From positions 1 to 64,000 of the IMG/VR virus record IMGVR_UViG_3300027759_000045: a DNA stretch of 64,000 nt, one strand, 5' to 3'. Position 1 is the stretch's first letter. The number at the start of each line of letters is the position of its first letter. The DNA comes from a virus. Below are positions 1 to 7,683 of this stretch, one piece after another. Position numbers and translations under genes: made by a program. Under the pieces are notes generated by a model. It saw nothing but the letters and a program-made list of their open reading frames with translations, was not told where the DNA came from and ran no database searches.

Positions 1-1934
1 CCGGCTGCCACATGTATATCCGCGGCCCCGGTCAAGTAAATATTTACATATGCGGCAGCATCAGCAGGGTCTGGTTGTAGGTTCAAGTTACCTGTGCCAA
101 TGATATTGACGTCATTGAATGTGACATTGCCTGTTGAGATGCCAGTTAGTTGTGATCCATCACCGATAAAATAATCAGCAGTGACGTTGCCGTTGACCAC
201 AGCATCGCCATCTATCTCTGCACTATCTTGTATTTTAACAACAGTGCTGTCGTCACTGCGGATCACGTTGACTGAGAGCGTACCAATTATATTGGTATCA
301 TGCAGGTCAGTGCTGCCGTCGACACTGAGGTATCCGCCTGTGCTGAATCCTGTGCCGGTCTGTATCACACCACTGGCCACAACTTGGGCGCTGGTCAGCA
401 CGTTGCCTGCTGTGACATTGCCTGGAGCGGATAAATCACCATCTGTGCCAAACGTCCATTGATTGCTGTTGGTTCTATCGCTGATGCTGTAATTGTTGCT
501 GCCATTGCCCAAGATACCAAAGTCCCATTGTTGGGTCGCCGTCGCTTGATCCTGAACAGAAAGGTAAGCACTACGGGGTGTGTTGTAGTTGTCATCATAG
601 CCAACCACTGTTATACCTGGACCAGCCACAATGTCAAAGTCTGTGCTCTCAACACGCGGCGCACTAACTGTCACATAAGGTGTGTAGTCAACTCTTGGTT
701 GGTACGCCGTGGTGCCGTTGACGTTCAATAAACCATCACTGTCAAACTGTAAAGTGCTATAGGTATCGCCCGGTGTGCCGCCTTGATTGCTGAATCTTCC
801 TAGCCAGTTTACCTGGACTGCTCCGTTATTCCCAACAGGTATATTAAGAAGTTGGCTGCCATCGCCAATGAAATAATCCGCAGTGACGTTGCCGCGAGTT
901 TCCATGTCTCCAACCACATTAAGTCCGTCTTGAATGGTCACAAACGAACTGTCATCACTACTGATGTCATTGGTAATGATAGTGGATGCAGTGACAGTGC
1001 CATCTGTGCTGATCACCAAAGGAATGGTACTTGCTGTTCTGTTCCGGACACTAAAGGCGTTGCTGCCATTGCCCAAGATACCAAAGTCCCATTGTTGGGT
1101 TGCTGTGGCCTGATCCTGCACTGACAAATAAGCACTGCGTGGCGTATTATAAAAAACATCGTCTGCGTATCCAGTTATCTGTATAGCAGGGCCGGCTACA
1201 ATGCCAAAGTCTGTGCTTTCTACTCTAGGAGCAAGCACCTGCAAGTAAGGTGAGTAATCAACACGCTGTTGATATGCTGTGGTGCCATCCAGTGTGGGCA
1301 TGCCGTTGCTGTCAAACTGTAGTGTACTGTAGGTGTCGCCCGGAGTACCACCTTGGTTACTGAACTTACCTAGCCAGGCAACCTGTACTGCTCCGTTGTT
1401 TCCGACAGGTATGTTAAGCAGTTGGCTGCCATCACCGAGTACATAGTCCGCAGTGACATTGCCATTGGCCAAGATATCGCCGTCTACTTCTACACCATCT
1501 TGTATGTTAACAACAGTGCTGTCATCACTGCGGATTGTGTTCACTGTGAGTTCTGGGGTAATTACTGCATTGGCAAAAAGGTTACCGGACACAGTTAAAT
1601 CACCAGAATAAATTGTACCATTGGTTATGTCTACATATTTTGCGTAAATAGTACCCCAACGAGCAGTGCTACTGCCCAGGTTACGCACATTGGCTTGGTT
1701 GGGCACAATGCTAACATTGCTCTGTACTACACCTGTGCCGTTGGGTGCCAGCACCAAGTTTCCATTGGTGTTTATTGTTAAGATCGTGTTGTTGGCAATC
1801 CTAACATTGGAACCTACCGGTCCAGCAGTGTAGATTTCTGTAAAATTGCTGTTGGTTTCGGTAAACGCAGTGCGTAGCGGGTCACCGGTGCCATCGTTGG
1901 CCACTGCGCCTGTGTTGATAATCTGTTGAGCCAT
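1..1934 (-). CDS. Tail fibre-like repetitive structural protein (3' end outside window)
   Basis: Reading the minus strand from the ATG at 1934 gives an uninterrupted frame of 644 codons that runs off the window start, so the C-terminus is missing. The first 40 residues (MAQQIINTGA, then NDGTGDPLRTAFTETN and NF.EIY) match the N-terminus of the fibre at 19893, so this is probably a shared attachment domain. The rest is low-complexity Gly/Asn/Val/Thr repeat of the phage beta-helix kind. A unit of about 190 residues (NGNVTADY, GDGSQLLNIPVGNNGAVQV, FSNQGGTPGDTYSTLQF, QQWDFGILGNGSN) occurs twice, with a third partial copy. A RSDDSTVV.IQD module is also found in the fibre at 24378. The role is inferred as host-contact or tail structure. 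It is transcribed divergently from the early genes, with a TAAATA box 26 nt upstream. Confidence 0.75.
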   Translation of the reverse strand, partial: MAQQIINTGAVANDGTGDPLRTAFTETNSNFTEIYTAGPVGSNVRIANNTILTINTNGNLVLAPNGTGVVQSNVSIVPNQANVRNLGSSTARWGTIYAKYVDITNGTIYSGDLTVSGNLFANAVITPELTVNTIRSDDSTVVNIQDGVEVDGDILANGNVTADYVLGDGSQLLNIPVGNNGAVQVAWLGKFSNQGGTPGDTYSTLQFDSNGMPTLDGTTAYQQRVDYSPYLQVLAPRVESTDFGIVAGPAIQITGYADDVFYNTPRSAYLSVQDQATATQQWDFGILGNGSNAFSVRNRTASTIPLVISTDGTVTASTIITNDISSDDSSFVTIQDGLNVVGDMETRGNVTADYFIGDGSQLLNIPVGNNGAVQVNWLGRFSNQGGTPGDTYSTLQFDSDGLLNVNGTTAYQPRVDYTPYVTVSAPRVESTDFDIVAGPGITVVGYDDNYNTPRSAYLSVQDQATATQQWDFGILGNGSNNYSISDRTNSNQWTFGTDGDLSAPGNVTAGNVLTSAQVVASGVIQTGTGFSTGGYLSVDGSTDLHDTNIIGTLSVNVIRSDDSTVVKIQDSAEIDGDAVVNGNVTADYFIGDGSQLTGISTGNVTFNDVNIIGTGNLNLQPDPADAAAYVNIYLTGAADIHVAA

Positions 1935-1960
1935 TTGGGATCCTTGTTAGCCGTTTTTAT

Positions 1961-1967
1961 TATTTAT
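1961..1967 (-). promoter_or_regulatory. Late promoter-like box ATAAATA for the minus-strand fibre
   Basis: The minus strand reads ATAAATA here, 26 nt upstream of the fibre ATG, with AAGGA of the ribosome site between. It resembles the T4 late promoter TATAAATA and the CTAAATA motif of marine T4-like phages. Assignment is by pattern only. Confidence 0.5.
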
Positions 1968-1991
1968 GGCTAAACTGCTATTCGAAACAGC

Positions 1992-2020
1992 TTGTGCATT
2001 GTGCGTTTTTATAGTACAAT
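1992..2020 (+). promoter_or_regulatory. Sigma70-type promoter (TTGTGC-17-TACAAT)
   Basis: The -35 TTGTGC is at 1992-1997 and the -10 TACAAT at 2015-2020, with a 17-nt spacer. Predicted +1 is about 2027, which is the A of an ATG opening an 11-codon leader ORF (2027-2062). The promoter drives the HTH gene at 2078. Confidence 0.65.
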
Positions 2021-2026
2021 AGATAC

Positions 2027-2062
2027 ATGCTGTACGGTACAGCTAATGTTTATATTACTTAA
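2027..2062 (+). other. Leader mini-ORF MLYGTANVYIT starting at predicted +1
   Basis: ATG to TAA, 11 residues, begins exactly 7 nt after the end of the -10 box, so the transcript would start with AUG. It ends 15 nt before the HTH gene, which has its own GAAAGG ribosome site. Translation is unproven. Comparable mini-ORFs occur at 13265, 16824 and 29985. Confidence 0.35.
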
Positions 2063-2077
2063 GAAAGGTAACATTCT

Positions 2078-2344
2078 ATGCGTTTTAATACTGAAACAAA
2101 GACTTACAAACTGTTTTCTGCTCTTCACTCCGGTGAGACAGTGACTGCCAGCCAAGCTGCCAAGCGTTTTGGCATCAAGAACATTTCTGCAGAAGTGTCA
2201 CGTATCCGTCAAAGCGGTTTTGCAGTGTATGCAAATTCACGCAAGGCAGGTAACGGCGTTACTGTTACGGAATACGCGATTGGAAAACCCAGTCGAAAAT
2301 TGGTTGCCGCTGGTTATCGCGCCATGGCGTTAGGTTTAGTCTAA
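2078..2344 (+). CDS. Small helix-turn-helix-like protein
   Basis: An 88-residue protein. Residues about 20-45 (ETVTASQAAKRFGIKNISAE then VSRIRQSGFAVYA) have the look of a helix-turn-helix, with a wing-like segment after it and a basic C-terminus (KPSRKLVAAGYRA). Proteins of this pattern are common small genes in T4-like phages of aquatic bacteria. A DNA-binding or regulatory role is inferred from the fold only. The start is fixed by GAAAGG 10 nt upstream. The gene is monocistronic: it has its own promoter at 1992 and is followed by a strong terminator at 2381. Confidence 0.7.
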   Translation: MRFNTETKTYKLFSALHSGETVTASQAAKRFGIKNISAEVSRIRQSGFAVYANSRKAGNGVTVTEYAIGKPSRKLVAAGYRAMALGLV

Positions 2345-2380
2345 TTTAGACTCGCTGGCTTGTTCAACAAAGCCACACCA

Positions 2381-2409
2381 AAAAAGCCTACCGCCTTGGT
2401 GGGCTTTTT
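2381..2409 (+). terminator. Rho-independent terminator
   Basis: A 12-nt stem (AAAAAGCCTACC pairing with GGTGGGCTTTTT, one G-T wobble) with a 5-nt loop and a terminal T run. It sits between the HTH gene and the next promoter. Confidence 0.85.
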
Positions 2410-2410
2410 A

Positions 2411-2439
2411 TTGACTTTTTATTCTGCTTGTAGTATAAT
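2411..2439 (+). promoter_or_regulatory. Sigma70-type promoter (TTGACT-17-TATAAT)
   Basis: TTGACT at 2411-2416 and TATAAT at 2434-2439, 17-nt spacer, directly after the terminator. It is followed by GGAG and the ATG at 2461, giving a normal short leader. Confidence 0.8.
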
Positions 2440-2460
2440 TGCACAGTAAAGGAGTAGCCA

Positions 2461-2913
2461 ATGCTGTTAAAATTGTTAGAAAAACTCGGGCGTAAACGCA
2501 TCGTAATGGATCGTGTAGAGAACGAACCTTATTTGGAACGTTATTACTTGTTCCTTCGAGAGCGTGAACGATTCCCATTCAACATATTTCTACACAAGTT
2601 CCTTAAAAGTGATCCGGATGATGTACACGATCATCCGTGGCCCTATGCTACACTTGTACTAAAAGGCGGCTACTGGGAATGGATTCCGCATTTTGATACT
2701 GTGGGAAGAAAAATTGGTGAGTATCAAGTGTGGCGAGGCCCAGGGCATTTTAGAGTCAGCAAGGCCCGCAGTTTTCATCGCATTGAACTTGATCCTGACA
2801 TAACAGCATGGACCTTGTTCATGCCCGGACCCAAACAACGTGAATGGGGATTTCTGGTTCGGAACCAATGGATACAATGGGAAGAATATCTGAAACAAAG
2901 GAAATCAGTATGA
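2461..2913 (+). CDS. Cupin-like protein
   Basis: A 150-residue protein with a cupin-type pattern. A histidine-rich first motif (DDVHDHPWPYATLVLKGGYW, about residues 53-72) is followed by a Gly-rich turn and a second His motif (RSFHRIEL, about 102-109). The C-terminal WTLFMPGPKQREWGF is typical of a family of small phage cupins. The fold suggests metal and small-ligand binding, but no substrate can be named. A GGAG site precedes the start. The end overlaps the next ATG (ATGA), so the two genes are probably translationally coupled. Confidence 0.6.
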   Translation: MLLKLLEKLGRKRIVMDRVENEPYLERYYLFLRERERFPFNIFLHKFLKSDPDDVHDHPWPYATLVLKGGYWEWIPHFDTVGRKIGEYQVWRGPGHFRVSKARSFHRIELDPDITAWTLFMPGPKQREWGFLVRNQWIQWEEYLKQRKSV

Positions 2914-3209
2914 AGTGGTTAAAGCGACTAATTTGGCAGTGGAATCTGGAAGGTAGAGAACTGCTTGAGTACAGCAATTCAAAACCAATTGCCAGCAGAC
3001 TTGCTATACGCAGTGGTGGCGGTGATATTGACTCTGACGAAGGGCTCAACATCACAGTTCGCAAAGCCATTGGCGGTAAGATTGTATCATTCCGCAACTA
3101 CGATAATAAACAGGACCGTGCTAGCTACAAACTGTATGTGGTATCAGACGACGTGGATTTTGACAAAGAACTGGGCAAGATGATCACACTGGAATCAATG
3201 CGAATGTAA
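2910..3209 (+). CDS. Hypothetical protein, 99 aa
   Basis: Not recognised. The start is taken at 2910 because it overlaps the preceding stop as ATGA and has AAGGAAATC upstream. The N-terminus is basic and Trp-rich (MKWLKRLIWQW), and the remainder is a mixed alpha/beta-looking sequence. Followed by a separate promoter for the tRNA. Confidence 0.55.
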   Translation: MKWLKRLIWQWNLEGRELLEYSNSKPIASRLAIRSGGGDIDSDEGLNITVRKAIGGKIVSFRNYDNKQDRASYKLYVVSDDVDFDKELGKMITLESMRM

Positions 3210-3224
3210 ATACGCATGAGAGAC

Positions 3225-3253
3225 TTGACAACCGGCACAATACACTATATAAT
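3225..3253 (+). promoter_or_regulatory. Sigma70-type promoter of the tRNA gene (TTGACA-17-TATAAT)
   Basis: Perfect consensus TTGACA (3225-3230) and TATAAT (3248-3253), 17-nt spacer. Predicted +1 is about 3260, 4 nt before the tRNA 5' end. Confidence 0.9.
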
Positions 3254-3263
3254 AACACATAAT

Positions 3264-3339
3264 GCGCCTGTAGCTCAGGGGTCAGAGCAGGGGTCTCATA
3301 AACCCTTGGTCGTTGGTTCAAAACCAACCAGGCGCACCA
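3264..3339 (+). tRNA. tRNA-Met (anticodon CAT), CCA encoded
   Basis: A 76-nt cloverleaf. The acceptor GCGCCTG pairs with CAGGCGC, the D arm is GCTC/GAGC, the anticodon loop CTCATAA has CAT at 3297-3299, the T arm is GTTGG-TTCAAAA-CCAAC, and the 3' CCA is encoded. G1-C72 pairing argues against an initiator tRNA. It is an elongator Met tRNA, or possibly a lysidine-modified Ile tRNA, which also has CAT. It is the only tRNA I see in the window. It is co-transcribed with the downstream small genes. Confidence 0.95.
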
Positions 3340-3353
3340 ATTTTAAAAACAGT

Positions 3354-3674
3354 ATGGACGAAATAATTAATTTTCTAATTAACTTTGCAGTAGTGTATTT
3401 TTTGATACGCATTGTGTTTAGGTTAATTGCACGGCGGCTAGAAAAACAAATTGTGCATGTTGAACACGCAGTTCAATCTGAATATGTGATTTTAGATCTA
3501 GAACACACTGACAATCAGTACTTTTGTTACGATACCCAAACTAAAGATTTTGTGTGTCAGGGTCGAGACATGGTAGAAGTTGCACGGAATTTCCGTCAAC
3601 GCTATCCGGCTCGTCGTGGAATGATTTACAATGCTGACACAAATGCCATGACTGCATTGGCGGAAGCGGTATGA
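3354..3674 (+). CDS. Small membrane-anchored hypothetical protein
   Basis: A 106-residue protein starting 15 nt after the tRNA; an in-frame extension upstream would run across the tRNA and is rejected. Residues about 4-24 (INFLINFAVVYFLIRIVF) form one hydrophobic helix followed by a basic stretch, giving a type II-like single membrane pass with a soluble C-terminal domain. Function not recognised. It overlaps the next gene by 4 nt (ATGA). Confidence 0.6.
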   Translation: MDEIINFLINFAVVYFLIRIVFRLIARRLEKQIVHVEHAVQSEYVILDLEHTDNQYFCYDTQTKDFVCQGRDMVEVARNFRQRYPARRGMIYNADTNAMTALAEAV

Positions 3675-3865
3675 ACAGTGTGCTTAAATGGATTCGGTAC
3701 AGTGGAGCCAGTGTTATCATTACACTAAATCCACTGCATTGGTGTTGGATGCCTGTGGCAAAACACGAACAGAACATAGAATGGCCCAGTCCTAATGAAC
3801 ACACCTACCGGGTGGCCTGGTTATGGTTAACTGTGAGAATTTGGATAGACAACGGAGATTGGTAA
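3671..3865 (+). CDS. Small Trp-rich hypothetical protein, 64 aa
   Basis: A 64-residue protein rich in Trp (nine) with a hydrophobic, proline-containing middle (SVIITLNPLHWCWMP) and a C-terminal WLWLTVRIWIDNGDW. It probably associates with membrane. It overlaps both neighbours (ATGA and TAATG), so it is a genuine operon member. Function unknown. Confidence 0.6.
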   Translation: MNSVLKWIRYSGASVIITLNPLHWCWMPVAKHEQNIEWPSPNEHTYRVAWLWLTVRIWIDNGDW

Positions 3866-4062
3866 TGGCAGCACAGATGCAATTGTCACGACGTCAATTG
3901 GAGCAAGTTCTCACAATGTTGGCACTGAACACCAGAATCAACACTGTTCGATTTGTCGAACAATCAAAATCTGGCATTGGACCAGACGTTACTGCGTATT
4001 TTTATGATGATAGAAATGTACCGCAACACGAAATGGACATCACAGATGTCAATACTTGGTAA
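3865..4062 (+). CDS. Hypothetical protein, 65 aa
   Basis: The start at 3865 overlaps the preceding stop (TAATG), which favours it over the longer in-frame option. The protein begins MAAQMQLSRRQLEQVLTML and is soluble and acidic at the C-terminus. Not recognised. Confidence 0.5.
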   Translation: MAAQMQLSRRQLEQVLTMLALNTRINTVRFVEQSKSGIGPDVTAYFYDDRNVPQHEMDITDVNTW

Positions 4063-4071
4063 AGGAACACT

Positions 4072-4803
4072 ATGAAAGTTTATATCGGCGACTATCGACA
4101 CCATTGGTTCAGTCCATACACTTGGTTTGATTACATGTTTTTCTGGACTGACTGGTCAAAGTGTGCTCGAGACAAGAGCCTAGACCACGTCATCGATGAG
4201 ATGGAGGGCAAATACAAGTACGTGGATCGTCCCGACTGGGTAGAAAAATGGACAGACCGCCTTGAGCCTGTTAGCCGAGGTATCATGTGGGTGCTGGATC
4301 GTGTGCATCCTAAAATTGACTATGTGAAGATTGACAAATGGGACACCTGGAGCATGGATCATACCTTGGCTCTGATTGTGTTGCCCATGCTGAAGCAACT
4401 GCAAGCAACCAAACATGGCGCACCCAATGTGGATGACGAAGATGTGCCTGAAGGTGTTGGTCTACGTAGTACCGAAGCAGGCGCCAAAGAAAACGAATGG
4501 GACACAGACGAAAACTGGCACAAGCGGTGGGACTGGGCCCTGAAAGAAATGATCTTTGCGTTTGAGTGCAAAGTGGACGATTCATGGGAAGAAGCTTTCC
4601 GTTCCGGAGTAATGGATGTGATAACTGTTCCTGTGGATAAGGATGGCAACGAAGTGCCCAAAGGTGAACACAAATATTGGCAAATGAAAGACGGTCCTAA
4701 AAATACCTACAAATGCGATTACGAAGGCATGCGAGTGGTAGAAGCTCGTATCCAAAACGGATTCCGCTTGTTTGGCAAGTACTACCAGGCCCTTTGGGAT
4801 TGA
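4072..4803 (+). CDS. Conserved phage hypothetical protein, 243 aa
   Basis: A 243-residue protein rich in Trp, Asp and Tyr, with no transmembrane segment or known catalytic motif. Long proteins of this type (beginning MKVYIGDY and containing many Trp) recur in T4-like phages of aquatic bacteria without an assigned function. AAAGGAACACT provides the ribosome site. The stop codon lies inside the -35 of the next promoter. Confidence 0.65.
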   Translation: MKVYIGDYRHHWFSPYTWFDYMFFWTDWSKCARDKSLDHVIDEMEGKYKYVDRPDWVEKWTDRLEPVSRGIMWVLDRVHPKIDYVKIDKWDTWSMDHTLALIVLPMLKQLQATKHGAPNVDDEDVPEGVGLRSTEAGAKENEWDTDENWHKRWDWALKEMIFAFECKVDDSWEEAFRSGVMDVITVPVDKDGNEVPKGEHKYWQMKDGPKNTYKCDYEGMRVVEARIQNGFRLFGKYYQALWD

Positions 4804-4829
4804 CACACAATAACACTTTGTGTTATAAT
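4800..4829 (+). promoter_or_regulatory. Sigma70-type promoter (TTGACA-18-TATAAT)
   Basis: TTGACA at 4800-4805, overlapping the stop codon of the upstream gene, and TATAAT at 4824-4829. The spacer is 18 nt, the only departure from 17 among these promoters. It serves the carbohydrate block that follows. Confidence 0.8.
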
Positions 4830-4855
4830 TGGTGACCCTAACTACGATAGTGTCG

Positions 4856-5107
4856 ATGTTTGATTCAATGATCCGTGAACTGCTTACACAACAGACTCCC
4901 AAAGCAGTCAGTACACCAGTGGCGCCCGACGCTTATGCTGAATGGAAAAAACTCTACACCTTCGAAGGCTTAAAAAGTCAACGTTACGGTCAGAGTTTTT
5001 GCAATCACTTTGGTATTCAAGATCATAGAATATACTATGAACCGGACTGGTCTCGCTGTGACGAAATAATACAGCGTGACTGGATAATTAAACTACATAC
5101 AGAATGA
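4856..5107 (+). CDS. Hypothetical protein, first gene of the carbohydrate block
   Basis: 83 residues from the ATG at 4856. An in-frame TTG at 4829 overlaps the -10 box and is rejected; GTG at 4850 is possible. No clear ribosome site is visible. The sequence is hydrophilic (AYAEWKKLYTFEGLKSQRYG) and not recognised. It overlaps the cupin gene by 4 nt. Confidence 0.5.
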   Translation: MFDSMIRELLTQQTPKAVSTPVAPDAYAEWKKLYTFEGLKSQRYGQSFCNHFGIQDHRIYYEPDWSRCDEIIQRDWIIKLHTE

Positions 5108-5463
5108 CAAGATTAACAGGACTAGTACCCAAGGGGTGGGGTTCAGAGTTTATCTGGGCCACCAATGATCAGTACTGCGGCAAGTTCATGAACTTCAATG
5201 CAGGTGCAAAGTTCAGTATGCACTTTCATCAGTTCAAAGAAGAAACCTGGTATGTACAATCAGGACGGTTTATTGTGCGCTGGATTGACACTGCCACTGC
5301 TGAACACCATGAAAAAGAACTGCGTGATGGTGCAGTATGGCACAACGAACCCTGCAAGCCACATCAGTTGGAATGTCTTGAAGCAGGCACAGTAATTGAG
5401 GTCAGCACACCAGACTCAGTGGAAGATAATTACAGAGTGGCCAAGGGCGACAGTCAACGATGA
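5104..5463 (+). CDS. Cupin, sugar isomerase/epimerase-like
   Basis: A single-domain 119-residue cupin. Motif 1 has the metal-binding pattern FSMHFHQFKEETWYVQSGRF (about residues 37-56) and motif 2 is CKPHQLECLEAGTVIEVSTP. The pattern resembles the C-terminal cupin domain of mannose-6-phosphate isomerases. Its place ahead of HAD, HldE-like and HldD-like genes suggests a sugar-phosphate substrate, which is inference. It overlaps both neighbours by 4 nt. Confidence 0.65.
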   Translation: MTRLTGLVPKGWGSEFIWATNDQYCGKFMNFNAGAKFSMHFHQFKEETWYVQSGRFIVRWIDTATAEHHEKELRDGAVWHNEPCKPHQLECLEAGTVIEVSTPDSVEDNYRVAKGDSQR

Positions 5464-5942
5464 GAACAGTATACCTAGACATGGATGATGTTGTTGCAGA
5501 CTTCAAAAGTTATGCTGTCAGTGTGCTTCGAAAGACAACCAACGAAGAACGCTGGGCACATGAGGAATGGACTAGACTACGTGACAATCCCAGACTGTAC
5601 CGAGACCTGGACAAGACAGCAGAAGCAGACCGCATTGTTGAAGCCTGCAGAGAAAAGTGCAAGACCAACAACTGGAACTTGATGTTCCTGACCGCAGTGC
5701 CCAAAGGCAATGATGTCAAGTGGGCATTTTATGACAAGGTAAATTGGGTTGCCACACACTATCCCGACATTCCGGTTATGTTTGGACCCTACAGTCATGA
5801 CAAGCATGTGCATTGTCTACCAGGAGATGTGCTGATTGATGACCGTACCAGCAACTGCGAAGAGTGGCGCAAGGCCGGAGGCGTTGCTATTCAGCATCGT
5901 GACAGTGTTGAAAACACACTGAGGGAAATTGCCGACCTATGA
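5460..5942 (+). CDS. HAD-superfamily 5'(3')-nucleotidase-like phosphatase
   Basis: A 160-residue HAD protein. Motif I is YLDMDDVVADF (residues 4-14, nucleophile Asp in DxD), motif II is the FLTAVP region, and motif IV is DVLIDDRTSNCEEWRKAGG near the C-terminus. This organisation is that of the 5'(3')-deoxyribonucleotidase type of HAD enzyme. In an HldE/HldD-like cluster it might instead supply the heptose-bisphosphate phosphatase step (GmhB role), but the sequence looks closer to nucleotidases. It overlaps both neighbours as ATGA. Confidence 0.65.
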   Translation: MRTVYLDMDDVVADFKSYAVSVLRKTTNEERWAHEEWTRLRDNPRLYRDLDKTAEADRIVEACREKCKTNNWNLMFLTAVPKGNDVKWAFYDKVNWVATHYPDIPVMFGPYSHDKHVHCLPGDVLIDDRTSNCEEWRKAGGVAIQHRDSVENTLREIADL

Positions 5943-6343
5943 CTCGAGTTGTTGTGAATGGTACATTTGACATCTTGCATGTGGGGCATCTACGATTGCT
6001 CCAGACAGCAAGGGCATACCCTGACTCATACGTGCTGGTACTGTTGGACACAGATCGACGCATTAAACAACTCAAAGGTGCCGATAGGCCTATACACAAC
6101 GAACTGGATCGTTGTACCATGATGTTTGCATTAAAGTCAGTTGACCGTGTAGAAACATTTGACAGCGACGAAGAACTGGCAAGATTAATTCGAGAATTTG
6201 ACCCCGATGTTATGGTCAAAGGCAGTGACTACAGAGACCAGCCAATCATTGGTTCTGAGTACTGCAAAAAAATACATTTTTACGATAGATACCGTGACTA
6301 CTCAACCACCAACACCATTAAGAATATTGCTAGTCGGAGATAA
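5939..6343 (+). CDS. Cytidylyltransferase, HldE C-terminal domain-like
   Basis: A 134-residue nucleotidyltransferase of the HxGH class. GTFDILHVGH (H14-H17) is the nucleotide-binding motif. Segments further on (LDTDRRIKQLKG, RPIHNELDR, FDPDVMVKGSDY) match the adenylyltransferase domain of HldE/RfaE, which converts heptose-1-phosphate to ADP-heptose; glycerol-phosphate cytidylyltransferases are the alternative. In bacteria this domain is usually fused after the kinase domain. Here it is a separate gene placed before the kinase gene and overlapping it by 17 nt. Confidence 0.7.
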   Translation: MTRVVVNGTFDILHVGHLRLLQTARAYPDSYVLVLLDTDRRIKQLKGADRPIHNELDRCTMMFALKSVDRVETFDSDEELARLIREFDPDVMVKGSDYRDQPIIGSEYCKKIHFYDRYRDYSTTNTIKNIASRR

Positions 6344-7037
6344 CTGCCTGGATGTATATCAATTCGGGACTGTGGATCGCATCAGTCCCGAAGCTCCTGT
6401 GCCTGTGTTTGTGGCAGGTCACACAGAACAACGTGCCGGAATGGCCGGCAATGTGAAGAATAACTTAGAATCACTGGGTTGTGACGTGGATTTTCTTTTT
6501 GATGGAATATCAAAAAAGACCCGACTGATTGACAGTCGTAGCAAGCAACAGATTGTACGCATTGATAACGATATGGCTTGTAAGTTCGTCGCTGTTGATT
6601 ACAATGCACTGTATTATGATGCTGTTGTGGTCAGCGACTACAACAAAGGCACAGTCAGCTATGAGATCATTGAGAAACTACGCCGAGAGTTTTCAGGTCC
6701 TATTTTTGTTGACACAAAGAAAACTGACCTGGCTAGACTGGAAGGTTGTATTGTAAAAATCAATCAACTTGAACACAGTCGCATCACCAGTACCTGCACA
6801 GATTTAATTGTGACGCTGGGCGACCAAGGCGCACGATGGAATGGAATTCATTTTACATCTAAACGTGTGGAGGTTGCAGACGTATGCGGTGCTGGCGATA
6901 CTTTTTTGGCCGCATTGGCCTACAAGTATCTGGTTGAAAACAGCATGTCACAGGCAATAAATTTTGCCATCCGAGCCAGTGCGGTAACTGTGCAACACAT
7001 TGGCAACTATGCCCCCACGTCAAAGGAAATAGCATGA
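6327..7037 (+). CDS. PfkB-family sugar kinase, HldE N-terminal domain-like (TTG start)
   Basis: About 236 residues. LLVGDNCLDVYQFG followed by RISPEAPVPVF is the N-terminal signature of HldE/RfaE heptose-7-phosphate kinases, and ADVCGAGDTFLAALA near the C-terminus is the PfkB signature with the catalytic Asp. No ATG precedes the conserved start, so TTG at 6327 is the best initiator; the longer in-frame extension lies entirely over the cytidylyltransferase gene and is discarded. At roughly three quarters of the usual kinase length it lacks internal segments, so it is either a compact enzyme or altered in specificity. Confidence 0.65.
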   Translation: MLVGDNCLDVYQFGTVDRISPEAPVPVFVAGHTEQRAGMAGNVKNNLESLGCDVDFLFDGISKKTRLIDSRSKQQIVRIDNDMACKFVAVDYNALYYDAVVVSDYNKGTVSYEIIEKLRREFSGPIFVDTKKTDLARLEGCIVKINQLEHSRITSTCTDLIVTLGDQGARWNGIHFTSKRVEVADVCGAGDTFLAALAYKYLVENSMSQAINFAIRASAVTVQHIGNYAPTSKEIA

Positions 7038-7681
7038 ATATATGCGTGATCGGTGGTGGTGGCGCTGTTGGCAAATTTGGAAGAGACTTTTGTGATCGTG
7101 CTCGACAAGACGGGCACAATGTGTATGTGTTAAGCCATCGTCCCAGTGCAGAAAACAACAGTCAGCACACCTGGGCAAACTTTGATGTAGTAACAGATGT
7201 AGTTACTGCGTTTGAACAACTCACAGCAGATCTTGATCACATTGATATTTTTGTATACAACTCCAAGCCACGACAGGAGTTTCCAGGACAACCCGAAGAT
7301 TTTGTGTCAAACAGCCGTGGCAATCCTTGGCTATGGCATAAAACCATTGACGGACATGCAGTACTGCCACACCTGTTGAGCATTGCGGCCTTGAAAAAAA
7401 TGTCCGACCGTAGCAAATTGGTTTTTTTGGTGTCAGGACTGGCAACCAATTTTGATCGAGACTACTACACTCAGTTAGTTGGGTATTCCACTGGCAAAGC
7501 GGCCCAGGCTTTTCTCATGCTGGCTTTTGCCAATCACAATGACCGTGGTGCCATATCCACAGCAGTGTCTCCGCATTTTGACAATCCAGACACTTATGAA
7601 AATATATTTGACAATACCTATCGATATATACTGACTATAGATCACGAACAAAATGGAAAAATTAAAAATTTTCACCTCTAA
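7034..7681 (+). CDS. Short-chain dehydrogenase/reductase-like protein
   Basis: A 215-residue Rossmann protein. ICVIGGGGAVGKFGRDF (residues 3-19) is the nucleotide-binding Gly-rich loop, and LVFLVSG (about 131-137) with the later YSTGKAA (YxxxK) matches the SDR catalytic Ser-Tyr-Lys arrangement. NAD(P)H-dependent reduction or epimerisation of a sugar intermediate would fit the neighbours, but the substrate is unknown. It overlaps the kinase gene by 4 nt. Confidence 0.6.
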   Translation: MNICVIGGGGAVGKFGRDFCDRARQDGHNVYVLSHRPSAENNSQHTWANFDVVTDVVTAFEQLTADLDHIDIFVYNSKPRQEFPGQPEDFVSNSRGNPWLWHKTIDGHAVLPHLLSIAALKKMSDRSKLVFLVSGLATNFDRDYYTQLVGYSTGKAAQAFLMLAFANHNDRGAISTAVSPHFDNPDTYENIFDNTYRYILTIDHEQNGKIKNFHL

Positions 7682-7683
7682 TT

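Noticed and set aside
3207-3216. TAAATA box 3 nt before an ATG
   Set aside because: No gene begins at that ATG; it lies at the end of a gene just before the tRNA promoter, so it is probably chance.
3216-3353. N-terminal extension of the protein at 3354
   Set aside because: It would read through a complete tRNA and its promoter.
4829-4855. TTG start for the protein at 4856
   Set aside because: TTG overlaps the -10 box, so it lies upstream of the predicted transcription start.
6198-6326. Longer start for the HldE-like kinase
   Set aside because: The extension overlaps the cytidylyltransferase gene in another frame and adds 43 residues with no similarity to the family.
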